Positions 17,584 to 26,622 are shown, numbered from the stretch's first letter. The stretch: 64,000 nt of DNA from Pseudomonas cremoris (GCF_014230465.1 NZ_JAAXCY010000006.1:1-64000), one strand, 5' to 3'. The notes: a model not told the origin generated them from the letters alone. Numbers and translations: made by a program.

Positions 17584-18966
17584 ATGCGTCGCCTGTTATT
17601 CGCCTGCCTGCTCATGGGCTCTGCCCATGCCTTTGCCTTTGACCGCCTGCAAGTCGAGGGCTACACCTTGCCCAACGGTCTGCAATTGCTGCTCAAACCG
17701 GGCACCGAACGCGGGCATGTGGCGATCCGCCTGGTAGTCGGCGTAGGCCTCGACGACTTCCCATGTGAGGAAAAGGAGCTGCCGCACCTGCTTGAACACT
17801 TGCTGTTCAGCGGTATCGACGGCGGCGGCGAAGGCGACCTCGAAGACCGCATGCAAGCCCTCGGCGGCGAGTGGAACGCCTACACCAGCAATGCCGACAC
17901 CACCTTCGTGATCGAGGCCCCGGCGCAAAACCAGCGCAAGGTGCTCGACTTGCTGCTGGCGATCATCACCCGCACCGAGCTGACCGACGCCAATATCAGC
18001 GCCGCCAAACAGGTGGTGCAGCGCGAAGACGGCGGCCATTATTCGCACCTGCAACGCCTGCTGGATCGCCAGGACCTGGGCCACACCGCCAGCAACCAAC
18101 TGGCCGTCGAACTGGGCCTCAAATGCGCTGAACGCGCCGAAGTCGATCATCTGAGCCGCGACCAGCTGGAGACACTGCGCAAAAACTGGTACGCCCCCAA
18201 CAACATGACGCTGATCATCGTCGGCGACCTCGACAAACTGCTGCCAGCCTACCTGGAGCGTACCTACGGCCAGCTCGATCCCGTCGACCCCACCGAGCAC
18301 CTGCCGCTACCGGAAATCCAGCACGCCGCCGCCAGCCACCGCGAACTGATCCACGGCTGGGTAGGCAACAGCGCCAAACTGCACTGGCTATTTCCCGAAC
18401 CGGTGCTGGACGATCAGCACGACGAAACCTACGACCTGCTCAAGGACTACCTCGATTGGGCGCTGTACCGTCAACTGCGCCTCAAGCACGCGTTGTCCTA
18501 CGGGCCCTGGAGCGAACGCGAAGTACTCGGCGGCGTCGGTTTCCTCAGCTTGAACGCCGACCTTGAGCGCGAAAACCTGCCTGAAGCCGAGCAAGTGCTA
18601 CAGGACCTGCGAGCCCAACTGCTCAAGACCGGTCTCGACCCCGCCGTGTTCGCCCGCTTGCAGCAAGCCGCCATCGCCCGCCAAGCCTGGGCCGTGCAGG
18701 GCAACAGCGCCCTGGCGGATTACTACTGGGGCGCTTCCGGCGACTACAACAATGGCCACTTCAGCGACCCGGTCAAACGCATCAAGGCGGTGAGCCTGGG
18801 CCAGACCAACCAGGCCCTGCGCCAAGTGTTCAAGCAACCCGGTTACTGGCGTATCGAGAAACCACTGCTGAGCTACGACGCCCTCAGTTGGATCGGCGCC
18901 GGGGTGCTCGGGCTGATCGCGATTGTATTGATCGGCGTGCGGGTTTATCGCAAACGGATCGCGTAA
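17584..18966 (+). CDS. M16 family zinc metallopeptidase, membrane-anchored
   Basis: This 460-aa protein has a signal peptide (MRRLLFACLLMGSAHAFA), then the M16 inverted zinc motif HLLEH at residues 68-72, with the downstream ALGGEWNAYTSNADTTFVIEAP segment supplying the third ligand region. A C-terminal M16 domain follows, with a single hydrophobic helix near the end (LSWIGAGVLGLIAIVLIGVRVY), so the enzyme is probably periplasmic and tethered to the inner membrane. Substrate unknown. AGGA lies 9 nt before the ATG. Confidence 0.87.
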   Translation: MRRLLFACLLMGSAHAFAFDRLQVEGYTLPNGLQLLLKPGTERGHVAIRLVVGVGLDDFPCEEKELPHLLEHLLFSGIDGGGEGDLEDRMQALGGEWNAYTSNADTTFVIEAPAQNQRKVLDLLLAIITRTELTDANISAAKQVVQREDGGHYSHLQRLLDRQDLGHTASNQLAVELGLKCAERAEVDHLSRDQLETLRKNWYAPNNMTLIIVGDLDKLLPAYLERTYGQLDPVDPTEHLPLPEIQHAAASHRELIHGWVGNSAKLHWLFPEPVLDDQHDETYDLLKDYLDWALYRQLRLKHALSYGPWSEREVLGGVGFLSLNADLERENLPEAEQVLQDLRAQLLKTGLDPAVFARLQQAAIARQAWAVQGNSALADYYWGASGDYNNGHFSDPVKRIKAVSLGQTNQALRQVFKQPGYWRIEKPLLSYDALSWIGAGVLGLIAIVLIGVRVYRKRIA

Positions 18967-19038
18967 TCGAACACCGGACCGAAGGCTAAGACGTTATTCT
19001 GTCGGGGATTTTTTCCTACAAAGACTGCGAACCGCCGA

Positions 19039-20070
19039 ATGCAAAACCTGACCCGCATAATCACCCGCGTCCTCGAACTGATGAAGCGCTACCCAGGGGT
19101 GATTGCGCTCGGCGGCTTCATCTCGGGTGTGTGCAGTTTCATCCTGGTGGACCGTCAGCAGGGCATGGCCAGCTGGATTGCGGTGATCATGCTGGTGAGC
19201 TGGTTGTGGCTGATGCTCGAAAACAGCTTCACCCAGTTGTTCACCAAGGTCTTCAAACGGGAAATCCCCGAACCGCTGTTGCGTTATGCGACGCAGATGA
19301 TCCACCAGGAAAGTCTGTTTTTTGTGCTGCCGTTCTTTTTCGTCACCACGGCCTGGAACAGCGGCCAATCGATTTTCACTGGCCTGCTCGGTGCGGCGGC
19401 GCTGGTGTCGATCACCGACCCGCTGTACTACAAGTGGCTGGCGCCCAAGCGCTCGCTGTTCCTCGCGCTGCACACCCTCACCCTGTTCGCCGCGCTGCTG
19501 ACTGCGCTGCCGATCATCCTGCACCTGACCACCGCCGAAAGTTACAAACTCGCCCTTGGCGTGGCCATGGCATTGTCGATTCCGAGCCTGGCCGTAAGCC
19601 TGCCACTGCGCAGCGTCAAAGGCTGGGCGATGCTGCTGGGGGTTACCGCTGCGATTGGCTGTGCCGGCTGGTTCCTGCGCAGTTGGGTACCACCGGCTAC
19701 CTTATGGATGACCGAAGTCGCCATCAGCACCACGCTGCAAGACCGCACGCCGGGGGATGACCTCAAGGAAGTCAGCGCCGCCCAACTGCGCAATGCCGGA
19801 CTGTACGCCTACACCGCGATCAACGCGCCGCGGGGCCTGGATGAACGGATCTACCACGTGTGGAAATTCAACGGCAAAGAGGTCGACCGCATCGCCCTGG
19901 ATATCCACGGCGGACGCAAGGAAGGCTACCGTGCCTGGACCCACAAGCAGAATTTCCCGCCTGACGCTGCAGGCCGCTGGCAAGTGCAGGTTTTGACCGA
20001 AGACGGACAAGTGATTGGCGTGCTGCGATTCAAAGTGACTGACACAGCACAATCGGACAACCCAAAGTAG
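19039..20070 (+). CDS. DUF5924 family membrane protein with C-terminal DUF2914 domain
   Basis: This 343-aa protein has about six membrane helices in residues 15-220 and a C-terminal periplasmic DUF2914 domain (about residues 270-335; ERIYHVWKFNGKEVDRIALDIHGG, GRWQVQVLTEDGQVIG). The role of both families is unknown; DUF2914 domains are often found in envelope proteins and have an immunoglobulin-like look. The gene lies 27 bp before the MCE lipid-transport operon and may be transcribed with it. Confidence 0.78.
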   Translation: MQNLTRIITRVLELMKRYPGVIALGGFISGVCSFILVDRQQGMASWIAVIMLVSWLWLMLENSFTQLFTKVFKREIPEPLLRYATQMIHQESLFFVLPFFFVTTAWNSGQSIFTGLLGAAALVSITDPLYYKWLAPKRSLFLALHTLTLFAALLTALPIILHLTTAESYKLALGVAMALSIPSLAVSLPLRSVKGWAMLLGVTAAIGCAGWFLRSWVPPATLWMTEVAISTTLQDRTPGDDLKEVSAAQLRNAGLYAYTAINAPRGLDERIYHVWKFNGKEVDRIALDIHGGRKEGYRAWTHKQNFPPDAAGRWQVQVLTEDGQVIGVLRFKVTDTAQSDNPK

Positions 20071-20097
20071 GCTGTATCGTGCTATTACGTAGGAATT

Positions 20098-21273
20098 GTG
20101 GATAGCCAAACAAGCTCGGAGCTTATGACCAGTAGTTCAACGGCCGGCGCAGCCCACCTCGATACGTCCACTGTTCCTCCGTTACTCAGGATTACGGGGG
20201 ACTGGACGCTTGCCCACTACGCAAGACTGAAAAAGCTGTCGGACAAACTCGACGGCCAATACGACGCCGGCGCCCGCATCGACCTCAATGGCCTCGGCGC
20301 GCTGGACACCGCCGGCGCCTCACTGCTGGTGGAACTGCTGGGGCCGACCCGCATAGAGCAGTCCGCCGAGCAGACCGATTGCAGCTTGTCCGCCGCCGAC
20401 CGTGCGCTGCTCAAGACGGTCTACCGCTCCCTCAATGATTTCTGCGTACCCGAAAAAGCCCCCGAAGAGGCCACCGGCATCCAGGTGCTGGCGCGCATCG
20501 GCCGGGCTGTGGATAAAGTCTGGCAAGACAGCAAGCAACTGCTGGGCTTTATCGGCCTGATCCTCGAAACCTTCGCTCGCGGCATTTTCCGACCCAAACG
20601 CTGGCGCATCACGCCGATGGTCGCGCATATCGAACAAACCGGCCTCGACGCAGCGCCCATCGTGGCGTTGCTGACGTTTCTGGTGGGTGCCGTGGTGGCG
20701 TTTCTCGGCGCCACGGTGCTCAAGAGCTTTGGCGCGACGATTTTTACCGTCGACCTGGTGGCGTTCTCGTTCCTGCGGGAATTCGGTGTGTTACTTACCG
20801 CCATCCTGATCGCAGGCCGCACCGCCAGTGCGTTCACCGCGCAAATCGGCTCGATGAAAGCCAACGAAGAAATCGACGCCATCCGCACCCTGGGCCTGGA
20901 CCCAATGGAACTGCTGGTATTACCCCGCGTGCTGGCGCTGCTGGTGTCGCTGCCGATGCTGACGTTTTTGGCGATGCTTTCGGGGATTGTCGGCGGTGGG
21001 GTGGTGTGCGCCGTGGCGCTGGATATTTCACCGGCGATGTTTTTATCGTTGCTGCAATCAGACATCGGGGTGCAGCACTTTCTGGTGGGCATGGTGAAAG
21101 CACCGATCTTCGCCTTCCTGATCGCCGCCATTGGTTGCCTGGAAGGCTTCAAGGTCAGCGGCAGTGCCGAATCGGTCGGCGCCCACACCACCTCCAGCGT
21201 GGTGCAATCGATCTTTGTGGTGATCGTGCTGGATGCCGTCGCCGCGATGTTCTTCATGGAGATGGGCTGGTGA
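20098..21273 (+). CDS. STAS-MlaE fusion: ABC lipid transporter permease
   Basis: This 391-aa protein carries an N-terminal STAS-like domain (about residues 20-115; DWTLAHYARLKKLSDKL, LNGLGALDTAGASLLVELL) fused to an MlaE-type permease (about 150-391) with the conserved GRTASAFTAQIGSMKANEEIDAIRTLG segment. In other systems the STAS partner is a separate protein (MlaB). It starts at GTG 20098 (AGGA 3 nt upstream, short) or ATG 20125. Its stop overlaps the start of the ATPase gene by four bases (GTGA). It belongs to an MCE intermembrane phospholipid transport system. Confidence 0.88.
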   Translation: MDSQTSSELMTSSSTAGAAHLDTSTVPPLLRITGDWTLAHYARLKKLSDKLDGQYDAGARIDLNGLGALDTAGASLLVELLGPTRIEQSAEQTDCSLSAADRALLKTVYRSLNDFCVPEKAPEEATGIQVLARIGRAVDKVWQDSKQLLGFIGLILETFARGIFRPKRWRITPMVAHIEQTGLDAAPIVALLTFLVGAVVAFLGATVLKSFGATIFTVDLVAFSFLREFGVLLTAILIAGRTASAFTAQIGSMKANEEIDAIRTLGLDPMELLVLPRVLALLVSLPMLTFLAMLSGIVGGGVVCAVALDISPAMFLSLLQSDIGVQHFLVGMVKAPIFAFLIAAIGCLEGFKVSGSAESVGAHTTSSVVQSIFVVIVLDAVAAMFFMEMGW

Positions 21274-22073
21274 GCCGTCTACACCGAGCGCCCACTGAGG
21301 CGGTGATTGAAGTGCGCGGCCTGTGCAATCGCTTTGGCAGCCAGAGCGTGCACGAGAATCTCGACCTGGATCTGTACAAAGGCGAGATCCTGGCAGTGGT
21401 CGGCGGCTCCGGCAGCGGCAAGTCGGTGCTGCTGCGCAGCATCGTCGGGTTGCGCAGGCCCAGCGAAGGCGAGGTTCGGGTGTTCGGCAAGAACCTGCCG
21501 AGCCTGTCGGAGCACGAGCGCTCACTGGTTGAACGGCGCTTCGGCGTGCTGTTCCAGAAGGGCGCGTTGTTTTCCTCGCTGACCGTCACCGAAAACGTCG
21601 CGCTTCCGTTGATCGAACACGCCGGCCTCAGCCGTCGCGATGCCGAGCACTTGGCAGCGGTCAAGCTGGCCCTGGCGGGGCTGCCGTTGTCGGCCGCCGA
21701 CAAATACCCGGCCTCGCTGTCCGGCGGCATGATCAAGCGCGCCGCCCTGGCTCGCGCCCTGGCCTTGGACCCGGACATCCTGTTTCTTGACGAACCCACC
21801 GCCGGCCTCGATCCGATTGGCGCAGCGCAGTTCGACCAACTGATCCTGACCCTGCGCGATGCGTTGGGCTTGAGCGTGTTCCTGGTCACCCACGACCTGG
21901 ACACGCTGTACACCATCACCGACCGCGTGGCGGTGCTGGCGCAGAAGAAAGTGCTGGTGGCAGATGCCATCGATGTCGTCTCGGAAACCGACGACGCCTG
22001 GATTCACGAATATTTCCACGGCCCCCGTGGCCGCGCGGCATTGGATGCCGCTCAACCGCTCAACGAGGTATGA
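21270..22073 (+). CDS. MlaF-like ABC transporter ATPase of the MCE lipid-transport operon
   Basis: This 267-aa ATPase shows Walker A GGSGSGKS, signature LSGGMIKRAALARALA, Walker B DILFLDEPTAGLD and the switch histidine in LVTHDLD. The SGGM signature is typical of MlaF/Mkl proteins. GTG at 21270 overlaps the permease stop; GGAG lies upstream. It powers the permease encoded just before it; MCE protein and lipoprotein genes follow. Confidence 0.92.
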   Translation: MSRLHRAPTEAVIEVRGLCNRFGSQSVHENLDLDLYKGEILAVVGGSGSGKSVLLRSIVGLRRPSEGEVRVFGKNLPSLSEHERSLVERRFGVLFQKGALFSSLTVTENVALPLIEHAGLSRRDAEHLAAVKLALAGLPLSAADKYPASLSGGMIKRAALARALALDPDILFLDEPTAGLDPIGAAQFDQLILTLRDALGLSVFLVTHDLDTLYTITDRVAVLAQKKVLVADAIDVVSETDDAWIHEYFHGPRGRAALDAAQPLNEV

Positions 22074-22074
22074 C

Positions 22075-23013
22075 ATGGAAACCCGAGCCCATCATGTGAT
22101 GATCGGTCTGTTCAGCGTAATCGTGGTGGTCGGCGCAATGCTGTTTGGCCTGTGGCTGGCCAAATCCAGCGTCGACAGTGCCTTCCAGGACTACGAAGTG
22201 GTGTTCAACGAAGCGGTCAGCGGCCTGTCCCAAGGCAGTTCGGTGCAGTACAGCGGGATCAAGGTGGGCGACGTCACCAGCCTGCGCCTGGACCCCAAGG
22301 ACCCTCGCCGTGTACTGGCACGCATCCGCTTGTCGGGGCAGACACCGATCAAGGAAGACACCCAAGCCAAGCTCGCCCTGACCGGCATCACCGGTACCTC
22401 GATCATTCAGCTCAGCGGCGGCACGCCACAAAGCCCGGAGCTCAAGGGCAAGGACGGCAACCTGCCGGAAATCATCGCCTCGCCATCGCCCATCGCACGC
22501 CTGCTCAACAACAGCAACGACCTGATGACCAGCATCAACCTGCTGCTGCATAACGCCAACCGCATGTTCTCCCACGAGAACGTCGACCGTTTGAGCAACA
22601 CCCTTGACAACCTGCAACAAACCACCGGCGCCATCGCCGAGCAGCGGGGCGATATCAAGGTGGTGATGCAGCAACTGATGCAAGTAAGCAAACAGGCCAG
22701 TGCGGCCCTGGAACAGACCACCGTGTTGATGCGCAACGCCAACGGCCTGCTCAACGACCAAGGCAAGCAGGCCTTCGGCAGCGCCGAGCAGGCCATGAAG
22801 TCCCTTGAACAAAGCACCGCCACCATCAACACCTTGCTGACCAATAACAAGGACTCGGTGAACAGCGGCATGCAGGGCCTCAACGAACTGGCGCCGGCCG
22901 TGCGCGAACTGCGTGAAACCCTCGGTTCGCTGCGCGCCATCTCCCGCCGCCTGGAAGCCAACCCCAGCGGTTACCTGCTGGGCAGCGACAAGAACAAGGA
23001 GTTCACGCCATGA
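22075..23013 (+). CDS. MlaD family MCE domain protein
   Basis: This 312-aa protein has one N-terminal membrane anchor (residues about 8-28), an MCE domain (about 38-118; YEVVFNEAVSGLSQGSSVQYSGIKVGDV) and a long helical C-terminal half rich in Gln/Asn/Leu, probably coiled coil. MCE proteins form hexameric rings in the periplasm through which lipids pass. Its C-terminal helix is longer than that of E. coli MlaD and could extend a tunnel. ATG at 22075 follows GAGGT; the stop overlaps the lipoprotein start (ATGA). Confidence 0.9.
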   Translation: METRAHHVMIGLFSVIVVVGAMLFGLWLAKSSVDSAFQDYEVVFNEAVSGLSQGSSVQYSGIKVGDVTSLRLDPKDPRRVLARIRLSGQTPIKEDTQAKLALTGITGTSIIQLSGGTPQSPELKGKDGNLPEIIASPSPIARLLNNSNDLMTSINLLLHNANRMFSHENVDRLSNTLDNLQQTTGAIAEQRGDIKVVMQQLMQVSKQASAALEQTTVLMRNANGLLNDQGKQAFGSAEQAMKSLEQSTATINTLLTNNKDSVNSGMQGLNELAPAVRELRETLGSLRAISRRLEANPSGYLLGSDKNKEFTP

Positions 23014-23621
23014 AGCGTGCTTACCAAATGATCGCCCCTGTGGCACTGGTATTGATCAGTGCCTGCTCGATCCTGCCCAAGCCTGACCCGTCGGATGTGT
23101 ACCGCCTGGCGTCGGCCCAGACCACAGGCCAAGGCACACCCGTAGCCTGGTCGCTGCGCGTGAACAAGCCACAGAGCAGCGAATTCCTCGACAGCCCGCG
23201 CATTGCCGTAGTGCCCAATGGCGACCTGATCAGCAGCTACGCGAATTCACGCTGGAGCGACCCGTCACCGGTGCTGTTGCGCAACCGCTTTATGGATGGC
23301 TTCCAGCGTGATGGGCGGGTGACGTTGCTGAGCACCGACGAGAGCAACCTGCAGGCCGACTATGAGTTGGGCGGGCAGTTGCAGGCGTTCCAGAGTGAAT
23401 ATCACGGCAGTGCCGTGGAGGTGGTGATTCGCTTGGACGCGCGACTGGTGCGCGGGAGTGATCAGCGGATTATTGCCAGCCGGCGGTTTGAAGTGCGTCA
23501 ACCGGTGAGTGACACCAAGGTGCCAGCGGTGGTGGCTGGGTTTGGAGCGGCGGGGGATCAGTTGAATAAACAGGTGGTGGATTGGGTGGTGCAGCAGGGT
23601 AATGGTGCTGTGAAACGCTGA
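23010..23621 (+). CDS. ABC-type transport auxiliary lipoprotein (PqiC-like)
   Basis: This 203-aa lipoprotein has the lipobox LISAC (Cys19) after a hydrophobic signal, then an ABC_trans_aux domain seen in PqiC/YmbA. It should sit in the outer membrane and receive or guide lipids from the MCE ring. It overlaps the MCE gene by four bases, so all four genes are one coupled operon. A REP doublet follows immediately. Confidence 0.86.
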   Translation: MKRAYQMIAPVALVLISACSILPKPDPSDVYRLASAQTTGQGTPVAWSLRVNKPQSSEFLDSPRIAVVPNGDLISSYANSRWSDPSPVLLRNRFMDGFQRDGRVTLLSTDESNLQADYELGGQLQAFQSEYHGSAVEVVIRLDARLVRGSDQRIIASRRFEVRQPVSDTKVPAVVAGFGAAGDQLNKQVVDWVVQQGNGAVKR

Positions 23622-23628
23622 GGGCCTC

Positions 23629-23711
23629 TTCGCGAGCAAGCCCGCTCCCACATTCGACCGTGTTTCGTCAGGATAAACGCGGTCGAATGTGGGAGCGGGC
23701 TTGCTCGCGAA
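23629..23711. repeat. REP doublet 2 (opposite arrangement)
   Basis: TTCGCGAGCAAGCCCGCTCC... reads inwards and is mirrored by ...GGAGCGGGCTTGCTCGCGAA. The arms are perfect and extend into ACATTCGACCG / CGGTCGAATGT, so the whole element can form one long hairpin. It fills the gap between convergent genes (lipoprotein and SpmAB). Confidence 0.9.
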
Positions 23712-23724
23712 TACGGTCTAAGCC

Positions 23725-24954
23725 TCAGCCAAAGAACCAGTAGCACACCGCAATAGCCGCCACCACGCCAGCCAACTCCGCCAACAACGCACACCCCACG
23801 GCATGCCTGGCCCGTTGAATCCCCACCGACCCAAAGTACACCGCCAACACATAGAAGGTGGTCTCGGTACTGCCCTGGATCGTCGCAGCCACCAGCGCCG
23901 GGAAGCTGTCCACACCCTGAGTCTGCATAGTCTCGATCAACATCGCCCGTGCGGCGCTACCGGAGAACGGCTTGACCATCGCGGTGGGCAAGGCATCAAC
24001 AAAACGCGTGTCCATGCCGGTCCAGGCCACCACATGGCGAATGCCTTCCAGACCGAAATCCAGCGCGCCCGAAGCCCGCAGCACGCCGACGGCACACAGC
24101 ATTGCCACCAGGTACGGCAGCAGGTTCTTGGCAACGTCGAAGCCCTCTTTGGCGCCTTCGACAAAAGCCTCGTACACCTTGACCTTGCGCAGCGCGCCGA
24201 TCACCAGGAAGAGCATGATCAAGCCAAACAACGTCAGGTTGCCGAGGATCGAGGACAAACCAGCCAAGGCCGTGGCCGACAAGGTCGCCAACAGCGCCAT
24301 GAAGCCCCCCAGCACCAACGCGCCAGGAATCAGATAGGCCAGCACCACCGGGTCCCACAGCCGCAGGCGCTGCATGATCGCCACCGACAGCAGGCCCACC
24401 AGGGTCGAGGCACTGGTGGCCAGCAGGATCGGCAGGAACACCAGCGTCGGGTCCGCGGCGCCTTGCTGGGCGCGGTACATGAAGATAGTCACCGGCAGCA
24501 GCGTCAGCGAGGACGCGTTGAGCACCAGGAACAGGATCTGCGCGTTACTCGCCGTGTTCGGGATGGGGTTGAGTTCCTGCAACGCCTTCATCGCCTTCAA
24601 GCCAATCGGCGTGGCTGCGTTATCCAGGCCCAAGCCGTTGGCCGCGAAGTTGAGGGTGATCAAGCCGATGGCCGGGTGACCGGCAGGCACTTCCGGCATC
24701 AAGCGGCGGAACAACGGCCCGAGGGCCTTGGCGAGCCAGTCGACGATCCCGGCTTTTTCGGCGATGCGCAAAAAGCCCAGCCATAAGGTCAGAGTGCCGA
24801 ACAGCAGCACCATCACTTCCACCGAGAGTTTGGCCATGGCGAAAATGCTTTCCACCATCGCCGCAAAAATCCCGGCATTACCGCCCACCAGCCATTGCGC
24901 CAGTGCTGACACCATTGCCACGACAAAGAAGCCAAGCCAGAGGCCATTGAGCAT
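23725..24954 (-). CDS. SpmA-SpmB-like fusion, nucleoside-recognition (Gate) domain membrane protein
   Basis: This 409-aa protein joins an SpmA-like half (about residues 1-200; LSVEVMVLLFGTLTLWLGFLRIAEKAG, LNFAANGLGLDNAATPIGLKAMK) to an SpmB-like half (about 215-409; ATIQGSTETTFYVLAVYFGSVGI). The names come from Bacillus spore maturation genes, but fused homologues occur in non-sporulating proteobacteria. They are multi-spanning and of unknown substrate. The gene follows gltP in the same direction, with a terminator between. Confidence 0.83.
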   Translation of the reverse strand: MLNGLWLGFFVVAMVSALAQWLVGGNAGIFAAMVESIFAMAKLSVEVMVLLFGTLTLWLGFLRIAEKAGIVDWLAKALGPLFRRLMPEVPAGHPAIGLITLNFAANGLGLDNAATPIGLKAMKALQELNPIPNTASNAQILFLVLNASSLTLLPVTIFMYRAQQGAADPTLVFLPILLATSASTLVGLLSVAIMQRLRLWDPVVLAYLIPGALVLGGFMALLATLSATALAGLSSILGNLTLFGLIMLFLVIGALRKVKVYEAFVEGAKEGFDVAKNLLPYLVAMLCAVGVLRASGALDFGLEGIRHVVAWTGMDTRFVDALPTAMVKPFSGSAARAMLIETMQTQGVDSFPALVAATIQGSTETTFYVLAVYFGSVGIQRARHAVGCALLAELAGVVAAIAVCYWFFG

Positions 24955-25006
24955 CAGTTAAATCCCCCGAAAGATGGGGCGAATGATAGCGGGGCTGACA
25001 GAAACG

Positions 25007-25033
25007 ACAAACCCCGGATTTCCCGGGGTTTGT
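25007..25033 (-). terminator. Terminator hairpin downstream of gltP
   Basis: ACAAACCCCGG / CCGGGGTTTGT is a perfect 11-bp stem with a 5-nt loop, 17 bp past the gltP stop. The following T-run on the minus strand is interrupted, so efficiency is uncertain. Confidence 0.75.
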
Positions 25034-25049
25034 TCAAATCACGCAAGCC

Positions 25050-26381
25050 TTAGCCGCGGCTGGTCTCGCCGGCTGGCAGTGCAGTCTTGGTGCGCCAGTG
25101 TGGCAGGGAGTTCCAGTAGCGCTCGCCCTTGGCGTCGTCGTACATGCCTTCCCAACGTGCGATAACCAACACGGCCAGGGCGTTGCCAATCACGTTCAGG
25201 GCAGTACGCGCCATGTCCATGACACGGTCGACGCCGGCGATGAACGCCAGGCCTTCCAGCGGAATGCCCACGCTGCCCAGGGTGGCCAACAGCACCACGA
25301 AGGACACACCCGGCACACCGGCGATGCCTTTGGAGGTGACCATCAGGGTCAGCACCAACATCAGTTGCTGGCCAATCGACAGGTCGATGCCATACAGCTG
25401 CGCGATGAAGATCGCGGCGATGCTCTGGTACAGGGTCGAGCCGTCGAGGTTGAACGAGTAGCCAGTCGGCACCACGAAGCTGCAGATCGCCTTCGGCGCG
25501 CCGTAGGCTTCCATCTTCTCGATCACGCGCGGCAGCACGGTCTCGGAGCTGGCGGTGGAGTAAGCCAATACCAGCTCATCCTTGAAGATGCGCATCAGCT
25601 TGATCACCGAGAAGCCGAACAGGCGCGCGATCAGACCCAGGACCACAAAGGCGAAGAACAGGATGGCGACGTAAACCAGGATCACCAGCTTGGCCAGTGG
25701 CAGCAAGGAGGCGAAACCGAAGTTGGCCACGGTCACCGCGATCAGAGCGAAGACGCCGATCGGGGCGTACTTCATGATCATGTGGGTGACTTTGAACATG
25801 CTCTCGGACACGCCCTGGAACATGTTCACCAGCGGCTCGCGCAGCTCAGGCTTGAGGCTCGACAGGCCCAGGCCGAACAGCACCGAGAAGAAGATGATCG
25901 GCAGCATTTCTCCACGGGCAACAGCGGCAAAAATGTTCGATGGGATCAGGTTGAGGATGGTCTGGATGAACGCATGCTCATGCTGCACTTCCGCCGCAGT
26001 AGCGGTGTACTTGGAAATATCGACGGTACCCAGGGTACTCATGTCGATGCCAGCGCCTGGGTGGAACAGGTTGGCCAACAACAAACCAACCACGATGGCG
26101 ATGGTGGTGACCACTTCGAAGTAAAGGATGGTTTTGACGCCGATACGCCCGAGCTTCTTCGCGTCACCGACACCGGCAATGCCGACGATCAGCGAGGAGA
26201 TCACAATCGGGATCACGATCATCTTGATCAGGCGGATAAAGATATCGCCCGCTGGCTGCAACACATTGCTGATCCACCAGGCCTTTTCAGCACTGAAATG
26301 GTTGAGCACTGCACCGATTGCGATCCCGAGCACCAAACCGATGAGGATCTGCCAGGCGAGGCTTAGCTTTGCCTTCTTCAT
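25050..26381 (-). CDS. gltP: Glutamate/aspartate:proton symporter (DAACS family)
   Basis: This 443-aa carrier has the dicarboxylate/amino acid:cation symporter fold: eight helices and two re-entrant loops. Family segments are GDIFIRLIKMIVIPIVISSLIVGI, then FVVPTGYSFNLDGSTLYQSIAAIF and the C-terminal GVPGVSFVVLLATLGSVGIP. Proton coupling, as opposed to sodium, is inferred from similarity to GltP. AAGG lies 9 nt before the ATG. The gene is divergent from a 47-codon gene. Confidence 0.9.
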   Translation of the reverse strand: MKKAKLSLAWQILIGLVLGIAIGAVLNHFSAEKAWWISNVLQPAGDIFIRLIKMIVIPIVISSLIVGIAGVGDAKKLGRIGVKTILYFEVVTTIAIVVGLLLANLFHPGAGIDMSTLGTVDISKYTATAAEVQHEHAFIQTILNLIPSNIFAAVARGEMLPIIFFSVLFGLGLSSLKPELREPLVNMFQGVSESMFKVTHMIMKYAPIGVFALIAVTVANFGFASLLPLAKLVILVYVAILFFAFVVLGLIARLFGFSVIKLMRIFKDELVLAYSTASSETVLPRVIEKMEAYGAPKAICSFVVPTGYSFNLDGSTLYQSIAAIFIAQLYGIDLSIGQQLMLVLTLMVTSKGIAGVPGVSFVVLLATLGSVGIPLEGLAFIAGVDRVMDMARTALNVIGNALAVLVIARWEGMYDDAKGERYWNSLPHWRTKTALPAGETSRG

Positions 26382-26408
26382 GTCATTACCCTTACTTCAA
26401 GTGGACGT

Positions 26409-26552
26409 ATGGCAAATGCGCCAGCTGCAACGCTCGAGAGCGAAAAAGTGTGTGCATCTGCCTCCATGGAAGGTCACCGCAGCGTGGCCGAAATGGCTTA
26501 CTGGCAGGCGAAAAAAGGCGCAACTATTCCGATGCAAGAGGACGGCGTCTAA
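26409..26552 (+). CDS. Unannotated small protein, 47 aa
   Basis: ATG at 26409 opens 47 codons to TAA at 26550-26552. The peptide starts MANAPAATLESEKV and contains EGHRSVAEMAYWQAKKG; it is hydrophilic with one Cys and no signal peptide or membrane helix. AAGTGGA upstream is a weak ribosome site. Fourteen bases past the stop a strong Rho-independent terminator begins, which argues for a real transcript. I do not recognise the family. It is divergent from gltP, whose start is only 27 bp away, so each promoter must lie within or overlap the other gene's leader. Confidence 0.6.
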   Translation: MANAPAATLESEKVCASASMEGHRSVAEMAYWQAKKGATIPMQEDGV

Positions 26553-26566
26553 TGCCGTAAACGCCT

Positions 26567-26596
26567 ACCCTATGCCGAATCGGCATGGGTTTTTTT
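26567..26596 (+). terminator. Rho-independent terminator of the 47-aa gene
   Basis: ACCC(T)ATGCCG-AAT-CGGCATGGGT stem with one bulged T and a run of seven T (26590-26596) on the plus strand. No other plus-strand gene is close enough upstream to own it. Confidence 0.85.
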
Positions 26597-26602
26597 CATA
26601 AT

Positions 26603-26622
26603 AACTGTCCGAACGGTCAGTT
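26603..26622. promoter_or_regulatory. Dyad AACTGTCCGAACGGTCAGTT, TetR-operator-like
   Basis: An imperfect 20-bp palindrome with ACTG/CAGT outer arms and CCG/CGG inner arms, of the size and symmetry of TetR-family operators. No TetR gene is in the window. Confidence 0.4.
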
